A stretch of 64,000 bases of DNA, from positions 1 through 64,000 of the forward strand of contig CAKTOB010000012.1 of the NCBI GenBank assembly GCA_934589525.1. The letters are read 5' to 3'. The DNA comes from an uncultured Oscillospiraceae bacterium (GTDB taxonomy: Bacteria; Bacillota; Clostridia; Oscillospirales; Oscillospiraceae). Within the stretch, counting starts at the first letter, position 1. Each line of letters begins with the position of its first letter. The notes beneath the pieces are model-generated. The model did no database searches, was not told the DNA's origin, and saw nothing but the letters and a program-made list of their open reading frames with translations. This document shows, in pieces, positions 1 to 7,491 of the stretch. A program made the position numbers and the translations under genes.

Positions 1-134
1 CAAACTGGAATTTTCTTATGCTCCTGTTCTATTTTACAACCACAGTGTGGACAATATTCTTCACTATTTATAGGTACAACCCTTAATGATTTGCCACAGA
101 AGGGACAGTGATTTTGATTACAATTATGATTAAC
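1..134 (-). pseudogene. zinc-ribbon protein fragment, runs off left edge
   Basis: Read on the minus strand, this stretch encodes two CxxC pairs (CPFCG and, 18 residues on, CPHCGC) followed by a charged tail, the pattern of a small zinc ribbon. There is no ATG, GTG or TTG between the in-frame stop at 135-137 and the first cysteine pair, so the 5' end appears lost. The rest lies outside the window. It may be a decayed gene or the end of a frameshifted one. Confidence 0.4.
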
Positions 135-144
135 CTATTATAAG

Positions 145-258
145 TTATGCCACTTCAATTTTTGCAAACATCATCCAATCTGCAAGACATGAAATTAAAA
201 TAACTATTCCTAAAAATGCCGGTACTCCTGCAAATTGTTCTAAATGATTTGAATGAAT
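145..258 (-). pseudogene. possible membrane-protein C-terminal remnant
   Basis: A 37-codon open stretch on the minus strand, between an in-frame TGA at 259-261 and a TAA at 145-147, encodes a hydrophobic run (FLGIVILISCLADWMMF) and has no start codon. It begins just downstream of the CPBP protease gene on the same strand. It could be the tail of a truncated membrane protein or chance. The surrounding DNA is strongly A+T-rich, unlike most of the window. Confidence 0.25.
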
Positions 259-264
259 TCAATA

Positions 265-1338
265 TTATGCTTTTTTCTCCTTAAATGACTTCAGAAAGAT
301 CACCCATCCAAAGATCAGCAGATTCATTACCAGTGCCACAGGAATATCTCCCCAGTGGATTTGCTGATTCTGAAGTACATCCGCAGAGTACGTTCCTGAA
401 AAAACTACCACCATATTATTATTCAGAAAATGAATAATTATCGGAACCCAGATATTCTGGGTTTTCATATAAGTATATGCCATGAAAATCCCCAGTGAAA
501 TACAGGTAACAAACTGGCTTGCCAGAGCCGCCAGCCCCATATCCGGCGTAGTGTAATAGAAGAAGTCTATTGGCAGATGCCATACAGCCCACACACAGCC
601 CAAAAGGATCACACCACTTTTTAGGCCAAATTTCTTCTGAAGAAGAGGCTGAAGATAATATCTCCATCCGTATTCTTCTCCAAAGAATGCCACTACAGAC
701 AGGAAAAAGTTTACCAAAACAGTAAAAAATATGATCCAGGTAGTAGGATTTGCCATTATTTTGCCAAATTCAGAAAGCTGGCCGCTCAGAGCACTGGCAA
801 TCACAAATCTGAGAAGATATAATCCAATAAACAACAGGATCATACGAACAGATATATTCCAATGTTCGCTGTTCAGTCCATAGGCTCTGCGCTTTTCTTT
901 ACCGGATTGCAGAAGAAGAATCCAGAAAATAACGCTGCCACCTATTATAACGTACTCCATGATCGGTGCCCACTGAGAATATGGCATGCTCATCAGATCT
1001 CTATTTTGGGGAGCCAGAACAGAAGCCGCCGTGCAGACAACCAGCACCGCCGTGAGTGCTATAAAGAATATGAAAAAAGCCGTTGGAAGATTTTTATCTC
1101 CCTTTTTGGTAATTAAATAAGCCATCATCACACCTGCTGCTGGATACAGCATCTGCGCATTTGGAAAAGCGCTGAGATCAAGACCTTTTCCATAGCCATA
1201 CCACATCAGAAGTCCCATTACATATGTGATACCGTATGCTATAATCACATAGATCAAAAGCTGTTTTTTCTCTGTTTGCATAAATTTCATAATTCCTTCC
1301 TTGTAACTTCCTATTTGTTGCTTAATTTTCGTATTCAA
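265..1338 (-). CDS. CPBP family intramembrane metalloprotease (Abi/CAAX-like)
   Basis: A 357-residue polytopic membrane protein with about eight hydrophobic spans. The C-terminal half carries the CPBP signature: EEYGWR at residues 221-226, a second motif with His254 (AVWHLPIDFF) and a third with His303 followed by Asn residues (HFLNNN). These are the expected glutamate-zinc catalytic residues of the Rce1/CPBP family. Bacterial members are mostly of unknown substrate; some act in bacteriocin self-immunity. The start is uncertain: a GGAAGGA sequence lies just before Met17 (position 1290), while Met1 has no clear ribosome-binding site. The gene is A+T-rich and sits beside mobile-element debris, so recent acquisition is likely. 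The family call is firm; the role is not known. Confidence 0.85.
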   Translation of the reverse strand: MNTKIKQQIGSYKEGIMKFMQTEKKQLLIYVIIAYGITYVMGLLMWYGYGKGLDLSAFPNAQMLYPAAGVMMAYLITKKGDKNLPTAFFIFFIALTAVLVVCTAASVLAPQNRDLMSMPYSQWAPIMEYVIIGGSVIFWILLLQSGKEKRRAYGLNSEHWNISVRMILLFIGLYLLRFVIASALSGQLSEFGKIMANPTTWIIFFTVLVNFFLSVVAFFGEEYGWRYYLQPLLQKKFGLKSGVILLGCVWAVWHLPIDFFYYTTPDMGLAALASQFVTCISLGIFMAYTYMKTQNIWVPIIIHFLNNNMVVVFSGTYSADVLQNQQIHWGDIPVALVMNLLIFGWVIFLKSFKEKKA

Positions 1339-1426
1339 ATTCTACCATAAAACTTGTGAACAATTCTACCGTCATTTTGGAATATATAAGAAAAGTCCGA
1401 ACAGTTTTCTGTCCGGACATCCTCGC

Positions 1427-1876
1427 TCAATTATAAATCAATTCCGCTTTCACGACTTCCTCTGCCTGTGCCTTGCAAGCGCTCATCTGCCGCACCCATT
1501 CCATTTGGTTTTCGGCTTTCAGTTGCTCGGTCACGCCGTTTTGCTCTGCCAGTGACCGCACGATCAGCTCCATGCGGTTTCGTGCCGCTTCGTCAATCTC
1601 GGCGCAATGCTCAAAGAGTTTGTCGGATAGCACCAGCTCATTGAACAGTATCGGACGGTGCATTTCCAGATACGCTTTGCGGAGTCTGCCGTAGTGTCCG
1701 AGGGGCTTGGTCTTGCGGATAACGATGTTCGGGATAAGATAATCGCCGTTCTGACTGTAAGTGATAGCCTTTTGATTGGAAATGGAATTGCGCTCACGCT
1801 GTTGGTCATCGTCTTTGCCAAAGTCATCACGGCTCAGTCGTTCGTACAGAGCTGTGATTTTCTCGTTTTTTCTCAT
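1427..1876 (-). pseudogene. serine recombinase N-terminus fused to TnpV (mobile-element scar)
   Basis: The 149-residue product is a chimera. Residues 1-36 (MRKNEKITALYERLSRDD and following, to SNQKA) match the start of large serine recombinases of the Tn4451/TndX type. From about residue 38 (TYSQNGDYLIPN) to the end it matches TnpV, a small protein carried by Clostridia transposons and conjugative elements, including the characteristic GVTEQLKAENQMEWVRQM segment. The recombinase catalytic core after its first helix and its DNA-binding domains are missing. An in-frame deletion joined the two genes. A good ribosome-binding site (AAAGGAG) precedes the ATG, so the fusion may still be translated, but it cannot be an active recombinase. 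Confidence 0.8.
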
Positions 1877-1992
1877 AACTTGCGCTCCTTTCTTCGGTTT
1901 TAGGTTGTGTGTTCTAAGAGACTTCCCAATCGCTTGATTAAGAAATCTTTTAGAGCATACAACACTACGAACCAGGTGATGGCTTATTTAAA

Positions 1993-2030
1993 ATTTCCCC
2001 GAACCAACGGTATGGTCGGTTCGGGGAAAT
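1993..2030 (-). terminator. rho-independent terminator of glgA
   Basis: The 13-bp arms ATTTCCCCGAACC (1993-2005) and GGTTCGGGGAAAT (2018-2030) form a strong hairpin 18 bp beyond the glgA stop. On the minus strand it runs into an A/T-rich TTTTAAAT tract. Confidence 0.75.
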
Positions 2031-2047
2031 TGAATCGGGGGGTTATT

Positions 2048-4264
2048 TTAGGTCAGCTCCAGATACAAATTCCGGTACTGCCATGCGGAGTTTTCCCAGG
2101 AGACGTTCTTGTCCATGTCCCGCTGGACCATTTCGTCCCAGCAGTAGCGGTTGGTGAAGTAGAAGGTCTTGGCCCGGTTGATGGCATCCAGCAGCAGACC
2201 GGCGTCATACCGGTCAAAGGTGAAGCCGTTGCCGTCGTTGGTAAATTCGTTCCGGGGCTGTACCGTGTCCTTGAGGCCGCCGGTTTCCCGGACAATGGGA
2301 ATGGTGCCGTAGTGCATACCAATCAGCTGGGTCAGGCCGCAAGGCTCGAACTTAGAGGGGACCAGCAGGGCATCACACCCGGCGTAGATCCGGTGGGCCC
2401 GGCCCTCGTCATACATGATGTTGGAGCAGAGGTTCCCCTTGTAGACGTGTTCGTAATACCGGAAAGCATCTTCATACATGGTGTCGCCGGTACCCAGAAC
2501 CACCACCTGGGTGTGCTCGTCCATGATCTGGGGCAGGATGGCGTTTACCAGGTCCAGGCCCTTTTGGTTGGTCAGCCGGGAAATGAGGCCGATGACAAAC
2601 TTGTGGTCATCCTGCCACAGGCCCAGCTCCTCCTGCAGCGCCCGCTTGTTTTCTTTCTTCCGGGGCAGAACATTGGTGATGTCGTAGTTGGTATGGAGCA
2701 TGGGGTCGGTCCAGGGGTTCCAGATGTCATAGTCGATGCCGTTGACGATGCCCCGGAGCTTGCCGGAGTGGTAGCGCAGGTGGGCATCCAGCTTTTCGCC
2801 GTAGGCCGGGGTCTGGATTTCCCGGGCGTAGGTGTTGCTGACGGTGGTGATCATGTTGCAGTAGGTCAGGCCGCCCTTCATCATGTTGGCGTCCAGCCAG
2901 TTCTGGGTCAGGGCATCCTTGTTGAACACATAGTCGGGCAGTCCGGACCAATAGCGGATGGTGGGGATGTTGTAAATACCCTGGAAGCGCAGATTGTGAA
3001 TGGTGAAGACGGTCTGGGCCCGGCTCAGCGGGGTGGTCTGGAACAGGGTCCGCAGGTAAACGGGCACCAGGGCCGCCTGCCAGTCGTGGCAGTGGATGAT
3101 GTCGGGGATCCAGTCCATGTAGTTAAGAGCCGCCAGGGCTGCCTTGGAGAAGTAGCAGAATTTGGGAATGTCCCCAACAATGCTGGTGTAGGGGCTGCCG
3201 CCGCTGAAGAAATCCTGGTTGTCAATAAAGTCGTAAACAACGCCGTCCCACACATATTCCATAATGCCCACATAGAAGGTCCGACCGTCGGTACACAGGG
3301 GCATGTAGAATTCGCCCCGGTAGACCATTTTGCTCTGGTATTCCCAGGGAATGCAGGCGTAGCGGGGGATAATGACCTTGACGTCACAGTTCATCCGGGA
3401 AAGGGCCTTGGGCAGGGCGTACATCACGTCGGCCAGACCGCCGGTTTTTACAAAGGGATAGCACTCGGAGCCGATGAAGGCAATGCTTCTTCTGGGACCG
3501 GGCTGGGGGTTGTAATAGGGTTCTGCCATAGGTTGTGCCTCCTCCTGAACAGACTGTACTTCTTCTGTTACCACGGGTGCTTCTTCTACGGGAACGGGCT
3601 CCGCCTTGGGGGCCTCGGGCTCCTTTTCCTCAACAGGCTCGGGCTTTTCCTTGGGAGCCTCGGGCTTCTTTTCCTCAACAGGCTCGGGCTTTTCCTTGGG
3701 AGCCTCGGGCTTCTTCTTTTCAACAGGCGCGGGCTTCTCCTTGGGAGTCTCGGGCTTCTTCTCCTCAACAGGCTCGGGCTTTTCCTTGGGAGCCTCGGGC
3801 TTCTTCTTTTCAACAGGCGCGGGCTTCTCCTTGGGAGTCTCGGGCTTCTTCTCTTCCTCAGGTGCGGGTTTCTCCTTGGGAGTCTCTGGCTCCTTCTTTT
3901 CCGCAGGAGCGGTTTCCTTCTTGGACTTTCCCGGCTTCTTGGGCCCAGGGGCTGCCTTTTCCTTGGGAGCCTTCGGAGCGGTCACAGGCTTTTCCTTGGG
4001 CGTTTCTGGAGCCTTCGGGGCGGTCGCGGGCTTCTCCTTGGGTGCCTCGGGAGTCTTCGCCGCAGTCACAGGCTGCTCCTTGGGCGTTTCAGGGTTCTTC
4101 ACCACAGGCGCGGTGGCCTTGGGGGCTGCCTCAGGGGCAGGGGTGGGTGTGCCGGGGGCTTTGGCAGCTGCGGCCGTGTCCGTATTTGGGGTCGTTCTCT
4201 TTTTTACGGGCTTCTCCGCAGTGCTTGCCGGGGCCTGCTTGGGGCCCTTTTTCATTTTCGGCAT
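2048..4264 (-). CDS. glgA: glycogen synthase (GT5) with long Lys/Pro-repeat N-terminal extension
   Basis: ADP-glucose:starch glucosyltransferase, which elongates alpha-1,4-glucan in glycogen storage. The catalytic part is residues 259-738, about the length of a whole ordinary GlgA. It opens with SIAFIGSECYPFVKTGGLADV, holding the KxGG substrate loop, and ends with the GT-B active-site run KFEPCGLTQ and ETGGLKDTV. Ahead of it is an unusual 258-residue tail of Lys, Pro, Glu and Ala with no predicted fold, including seven 15-residue tandem repeats of the form PExPKEKPxPVEEKK (residues 126-230). ATG at 4264 is supported by AGGAGG nine bases upstream. No other glycogen gene is near. The enzyme call is firm; the tail's function is unknown. 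Confidence 0.93.
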   Translation of the reverse strand: MPKMKKGPKQAPASTAEKPVKKRTTPNTDTAAAAKAPGTPTPAPEAAPKATAPVVKNPETPKEQPVTAAKTPEAPKEKPATAPKAPETPKEKPVTAPKAPKEKAAPGPKKPGKSKKETAPAEKKEPETPKEKPAPEEEKKPETPKEKPAPVEKKKPEAPKEKPEPVEEKKPETPKEKPAPVEKKKPEAPKEKPEPVEEKKPEAPKEKPEPVEEKEPEAPKAEPVPVEEAPVVTEEVQSVQEEAQPMAEPYYNPQPGPRRSIAFIGSECYPFVKTGGLADVMYALPKALSRMNCDVKVIIPRYACIPWEYQSKMVYRGEFYMPLCTDGRTFYVGIMEYVWDGVVYDFIDNQDFFSGGSPYTSIVGDIPKFCYFSKAALAALNYMDWIPDIIHCHDWQAALVPVYLRTLFQTTPLSRAQTVFTIHNLRFQGIYNIPTIRYWSGLPDYVFNKDALTQNWLDANMMKGGLTYCNMITTVSNTYAREIQTPAYGEKLDAHLRYHSGKLRGIVNGIDYDIWNPWTDPMLHTNYDITNVLPRKKENKRALQEELGLWQDDHKFVIGLISRLTNQKGLDLVNAILPQIMDEHTQVVVLGTGDTMYEDAFRYYEHVYKGNLCSNIMYDEGRAHRIYAGCDALLVPSKFEPCGLTQLIGMHYGTIPIVRETGGLKDTVQPRNEFTNDGNGFTFDRYDAGLLLDAINRAKTFYFTNRYCWDEMVQRDMDKNVSWENSAWQYRNLYLELT
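3575..3889 (-). repeat. seven 45-bp in-frame tandem repeats inside glgA
   Basis: Seven consecutive 45-bp units encode 15-residue repeats such as PEAPKEKPEPVEEKK and PETPKEKPAPVEKKK. The middle copies are almost identical at DNA level, which implies recent expansion by slippage or unequal recombination. Copy number probably varies among strains. Confidence 0.85.
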
Positions 4265-4348
4265 GGGATCTTACCTCCTAAAAGAAAATATAACGAAATC
4301 AACAAAGTAGAGCCGGTCGAAACCGGGGAGAAATGGGAATATCCACAA

Positions 4349-4442
4349 ACTCTACCACCAGTATAATACATTTGTCCCGGAAATGCAATCGGAATAATTT
4401 CATAAGTTTTTGACGCTATGTATTTACAGAAGGTGGTAGAGT
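4349..4442. promoter_or_regulatory. divergent glgA/exonuclease control region with perfect 11-bp inverted repeat
   Basis: ACTCTACCACC (4349-4359) and its exact complement GGTGGTAGAGT (4432-4442) lie 72 bp apart between the two divergent genes. The right arm sits in the spacer of a plausible promoter for the exonuclease: TTTACA (4423-4428), 18 bp, TATGAT (4447-4452). A regulator bound at both arms could control both genes. Confidence 0.5.
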
Positions 4443-4486
4443 GTGGTATGATAGCAAAAAAGATGGAACGTGGAGAGGTTTTTCCA

Positions 4487-5476
4487 ATGGATTATATCGT
4501 TTTAGACATGGAATGGAACCAGCCCTGGCCCGGTTCTCCTTCCTCAAAAAAAACATTGCCGGTGCCTATTCGGGGAGAGATCATCCAGATCGGTGCCGTG
4601 CGGGTCACCCAGGAGGGCCGGGTGGCGGATGAATTTCAAATCATGGTGCGTCCCAGGGTCTATCGTCACTTAAACCGCCGGGTCAGCAAGCTGACGGGCA
4701 TTAAGGAAGCCCGGCTGCGGGAGGAGGGGGTCCCCTTCCCGGAGGCCATGGACCGGTTTAAAGCCTGGTGTGGGGAGGACATTGTATTTCTTACCTGGGG
4801 TTTTGATGACATCGGCATTTTGCAGGAAAATCTGCGGCTGTACGGCCTGGAGGAACGCTGGACCAACCGGTGGTACAACGCCCAGATGATTTTTAATGCC
4901 CAGACTGACGGCTCCACCGCCCAGAAGGCCCTGAAGACCGCCATGGAGATGTTTGAGATCCCCGCCAGCCGCCCCGCCCACGATGCCCTGGGGGATGCCT
5001 ATCATACGGCCCTCATCTGCGCCCGGCTGGACCTTACCCGGGGGGCGGAAGAATATGACGCGGCCCTGCGCAGTCACGAAAACGGCTTCCACGGGGCAGA
5101 ATTGCCGGGCTGTATCCAGCGGGAGGTATTCAGAGACCTGCCGGACAAAACCGCCGCTCTGGCCGCCATGTCCGGGAAGGAAAACCGCTGCCCCATCTGC
5201 GATCGGCAGATGCTGGGCTCCCGGTGGTTTGCCCAGCCCGGCCACCGGTATATGGATCTGGCCACCTGCCCGGAGCATGGAAAGTTTCTCATCCGCATCC
5301 GCCTCAGCGACCAGCCCGACGGACTCATCCGGGTCAGCCGCCTGACCTATGAAGCCACCTCCGAGGCAGCGGAAGCCTACGCCAGAAGAGCCGAAAAGGC
5401 CGAACCGGAGGACCGCCCCCGCCGCCGGAGAAGAAGACGCCCCCGGAATGCCGGAGCCAAGGGAACCTCTGAATAA
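4487..5476 (+). CDS. DEDD-family 3'-5' exonuclease (DnaQ-like)
   Basis: A 330-residue protein with a DnaQ/RNase T-type exonuclease fold in its first ~190 residues. Exo I is VLDMEW with the Asp-x-Glu metal ligands at the very N-terminus, and Exo III is HDALGDAYHTA with His and Asp. It would remove nucleotides from 3' ends of DNA or RNA; it resembles KapD-like exonucleases more than polymerase subunits. A middle region has two Cys pairs (CPICD and, further on, one Cys), and the tail is Arg-rich (RRRRRRRP), perhaps for nucleic-acid binding. ATG 4487 is chosen because it begins the conserved strand and follows GGAGAGG; an upstream in-frame ATG at 4418 lies inside the promoter. The last codons and the stop fall inside a MITE-like repeat. 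Confidence 0.82.
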   Translation: MDYIVLDMEWNQPWPGSPSSKKTLPVPIRGEIIQIGAVRVTQEGRVADEFQIMVRPRVYRHLNRRVSKLTGIKEARLREEGVPFPEAMDRFKAWCGEDIVFLTWGFDDIGILQENLRLYGLEERWTNRWYNAQMIFNAQTDGSTAQKALKTAMEMFEIPASRPAHDALGDAYHTALICARLDLTRGAEEYDAALRSHENGFHGAELPGCIQREVFRDLPDKTAALAAMSGKENRCPICDRQMLGSRWFAQPGHRYMDLATCPEHGKFLIRIRLSDQPDGLIRVSRLTYEATSEAAEAYARRAEKAEPEDRPRRRRRRRPRNAGAKGTSE

Positions 5477-5623
5477 ATCGTCTGCGGCTGGATAGCGGAT
5501 CTTTTTCCCTATCCGTGCAGCTTCAAAAGTGGGAAATACATACAGTATTCCTCCACTTTTGAACCCTTCGGCTAGAGAAAAATCTCTCGCTCCCAGCTCT
5601 TGCCGATTTAATCAGAGCTTCCC
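5461..5623. repeat. MITE-like element with inverted ends and internal hairpins
   Basis: The ends are inverted copies: GGGAACCTCTGAATAAATCG (5461-5480) matches the complement of 5604-5623 at 18 of 20 positions. Inside are a hairpin at 5482-5520 (CTGC...GGATAG with CTATCC...GCAG), a perfect 11-bp stem TTCAAAAGTGG/CCACTTTTGAA at 5522-5563, and a small AGAGA/TCTCT stem. It has no coding capacity. The left end supplies the last residues (GTSE) and the stop codon of the exonuclease. Confidence 0.6.
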
Positions 5624-5675
5624 AAGAAAACGGAATAATGCTGCGCCGCCCGCAGATTCGGGTGGTCTGCCTGGC

Positions 5676-5710
5676 AAAAAGACGTGACGAATGAGGTCAC
5701 GTCTTTTTTT
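5676..5710 (+). terminator. rho-independent terminator after exonuclease
   Basis: AAAAAGACGTGAC and GTCACGTCTTTTT form a perfect stem around a 7-base loop, with a run of seven T on the plus strand. It insulates the sigma-factor operon from upstream transcription. Confidence 0.85.
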
Positions 5711-5740
5711 GAAATTTTTCTCCGTCCTGGAATGAAAATC

Positions 5741-5767
5741 CTACTATATAGGTGTAAGGCCTTTACA
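5741..5767 (+). promoter_or_regulatory. sigma-operon promoter region with TGTAAGGCCTTTACA dyad
   Basis: TATATAGG is followed directly by the near-palindrome TGTAAGGCCTTTACA (5753-5767), 19 bases before the sigma ATG. The block TATAGGTGTAAGG recurs exactly ahead of the paralogous sigma gene on the minus strand near 58329-58349. It is probably an autoregulatory promoter or operator. Confidence 0.6.
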
Positions 5768-5786
5768 TCAAAATAAGGAGTAACTC

Positions 5787-6347
5787 ATGGAAGATTCACA
5801 GATCATAGAACTTTTCTTTCAGCGCTCGGAGGATGCCCTTTCACAGACAGACCGGAAATACGGGCGCTTCCTGCGGGGGATTGCCGACAGAATATTATCT
5901 GCTCCGGAGGATTCCGAGGAGGTCGTGAATGACACCTATCTTGCCGCCTGGAATAAAATCCCACCGGAGATCCCGAAAACCCTGCGATACTACTTATCCC
6001 GGATCACCCGCAATCTGGCTTTGAGCCGGTTGGATTATGGGAATGCCAAAAAGCGTTCCGCCTTTGCGGAGGTGGCTATTTCGGAGTTGGAGGAATGTAT
6101 TCCGGATTCGGCGGCACAGCCGGAAGCACGAGCCGAACAGAAAGAGCTGAGCCAAACGCTTAACCGATTTTTGTCCGGCTTGAGTAGTGAAGACTGCGCC
6201 ATCTTTGTGGGCCGGTATTATTACAACCGGACGGCAGCGGAGCTGGGGGCAAAGCAGGGAATGCGGGAGTACCAGGTAAAGTATCGGCTGAAAAAACTTC
6301 GCGGAGAATTAAAGCGGTTTCTGGAAAAGGAGGGCTATACACAATGA
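5787..6347 (+). CDS. ECF-type RNA polymerase sigma factor (paralogue 1)
   Basis: A 186-residue sigma-70 family protein. Region 2 (about residues 25-90) contains the DTYLAAWNKIP helix that binds core polymerase and melts the -10 element, and region 4 (about 125-180) ends in the recognition helix VKYRLKKLRGELKRFL. It lacks regions 1 and 3, as expected for extracytoplasmic-function factors. The downstream gene starts within its stop codon (ATGA overlap) and looks like its membrane anti-sigma factor. It is clearly paralogous to the product at 57748-58308: same length, MEDSQIIELFF versus MEDTQIVELFF at the N-terminus. The signal it answers is unknown. Confidence 0.88.
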   Translation: MEDSQIIELFFQRSEDALSQTDRKYGRFLRGIADRILSAPEDSEEVVNDTYLAAWNKIPPEIPKTLRYYLSRITRNLALSRLDYGNAKKRSAFAEVAISELEECIPDSAAQPEARAEQKELSQTLNRFLSGLSSEDCAIFVGRYYYNRTAAELGAKQGMREYQVKYRLKKLRGELKRFLEKEGYTQ

Positions 6348-7441
6348 ACGGAAGAGACCTCTACGGCGCAATGAGCGGCATCGATGATCGATTTCTTGCC
6401 ATGGCGGATGCTCCAAACAAGGGGAAGATTTTTATGAATAAGAAAATCAAACTTCGTAAATTCCTGATTGCCGCAGCACTCATCAGTCTGCTGGGCGTTA
6501 CGGCCTATGCAGTAACGGCGAAAATTCAGCTGAACACCAAGCGATATATGCAAGGGACCGGAGAAAGCGTAGAAGCAAATGCCTCTGCACCCTATGAGGC
6601 GGAGATCAATTTTCAATCTACCGCCGATACCTATGAGGGCCTGCAAACGTATTGCCCCTCCTGGCTTCCGGAGGGCTACCATCTACGTTTTGTCAGTGCC
6701 AAGGCCTATGGACACCAGACACTGCACTTTGCAACGGCATCGGACGAAAGCGCACTTGTGCTGGAGACGACCCGGGGAGACAACGCCACCGACCTGGTGC
6801 TTGAAAGCGTCACGAAGGAAGAAAGTATTACCGTGGGGAGCCTTCCCGGAACACTGTATACCTGCACCGGCGGTGAGCGGGTGCTGCTCTGGACGGATGG
6901 GGACCGGGGCGTTGGGTTCATGCTGCTGACGGGAGACACGGAGCTGGATTTGATGCGGGTTGCCGAGAGCGTCCGGCCAGACCCGGACCTGAAACCCACC
7001 AATGAAGACCGTTATCAGCTGGCACTGGAGGAGCTGGGGGATTATCAAATTACCGGACTGCCGGAAAACTACCCGGAGACGGAATTTATTGCCAGCCCCA
7101 AGGAAGATGGCGGCGGTTGGTTCGCCTATGTGTATCGCTGGTATATTGATGCCAAGAAGAATTCCACAGTGGAACTGGAATATGAAACGTTCCTGCTGAA
7201 TGGGGACAAGGATGGGGATTCTGCCCAGGATTCGGAGCCGGTTCCAGAGACCCCGGATACAATTCTCAAAATGAACGGCGGTGGAGAAGCCACAACGGTT
7301 CAGGGAATGCCCGCTGCCGTAACTCAGGGACACATTGTCTGGGTGGATTGGGAGAACAAGATGGTCTTTCAGATCACAGCGGACAGCATGGACGCTGACC
7401 AGCTGCAACAACTGGCGGACAGCGTTCAAAAGGTGCAATAA
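6344..7441 (+). CDS. membrane anti-sigma factor candidate with DUF4367-like repeats
   Basis: A 365-residue protein. A short cytoplasmic N-terminus (MNGRDLYGAMSGIDDRFL) resembles that of the paralogue at 57.7 kb and is the likely sigma-binding part. One membrane span follows at about residues 38-58, then a large extracytoplasmic region. This region contains two similar modules ending in a W-aromatic strand and a final helix (LMRVAESVRP near 205-215 and LQQLADSVQKV at the end), the pattern of DUF4367 domains. The paralogue has only one. The gene overlaps the sigma gene by 4 bp, so translation is coupled. The anti-sigma role is inferred from context; release could follow ligand binding or proteolysis. 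Confidence 0.72.
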   Translation: MNGRDLYGAMSGIDDRFLAMADAPNKGKIFMNKKIKLRKFLIAAALISLLGVTAYAVTAKIQLNTKRYMQGTGESVEANASAPYEAEINFQSTADTYEGLQTYCPSWLPEGYHLRFVSAKAYGHQTLHFATASDESALVLETTRGDNATDLVLESVTKEESITVGSLPGTLYTCTGGERVLLWTDGDRGVGFMLLTGDTELDLMRVAESVRPDPDLKPTNEDRYQLALEELGDYQITGLPENYPETEFIASPKEDGGGWFAYVYRWYIDAKKNSTVELEYETFLLNGDKDGDSAQDSEPVPETPDTILKMNGGGEATTVQGMPAAVTQGHIVWVDWENKMVFQITADSMDADQLQQLADSVQKVQ

Positions 7442-7447
7442 CGCTCA

Positions 7448-7485
7448 AAAGACGTTCGGTCCAGGTTTTTGGATCGAACGTCTTT
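7448..7485. terminator. bidirectional terminator between anti-sigma and spmB
   Basis: AAAGACGTTCG (7448-7458) pairs with CGAACGTCTTT (7475-7485). It lies between convergent genes and can serve both; the T-runs are short. Confidence 0.7.
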
Positions 7486-7491
7486 GCATCC

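Noticed and set aside
862..1116. 84-codon ORF inside the CPBP gene on the opposite strand
   Set aside because: No ribosome-binding site and no motif; a shadow of the protease gene.
3575..3889. 45-bp tandem repeats considered as a CRISPR array
   Set aside because: Units are contiguous with no spacers, stay in the glgA frame and encode a 15-residue repeat; no cas genes are present.
1907..4366. 819-codon open frame on the plus strand opposite glgA
   Set aside because: It is the complement of a G+C-rich, repeat-bearing real gene. The translation is Gly/Leu/Val-rich low complexity with no domain, and the glgA terminator and promoter fall inside it.
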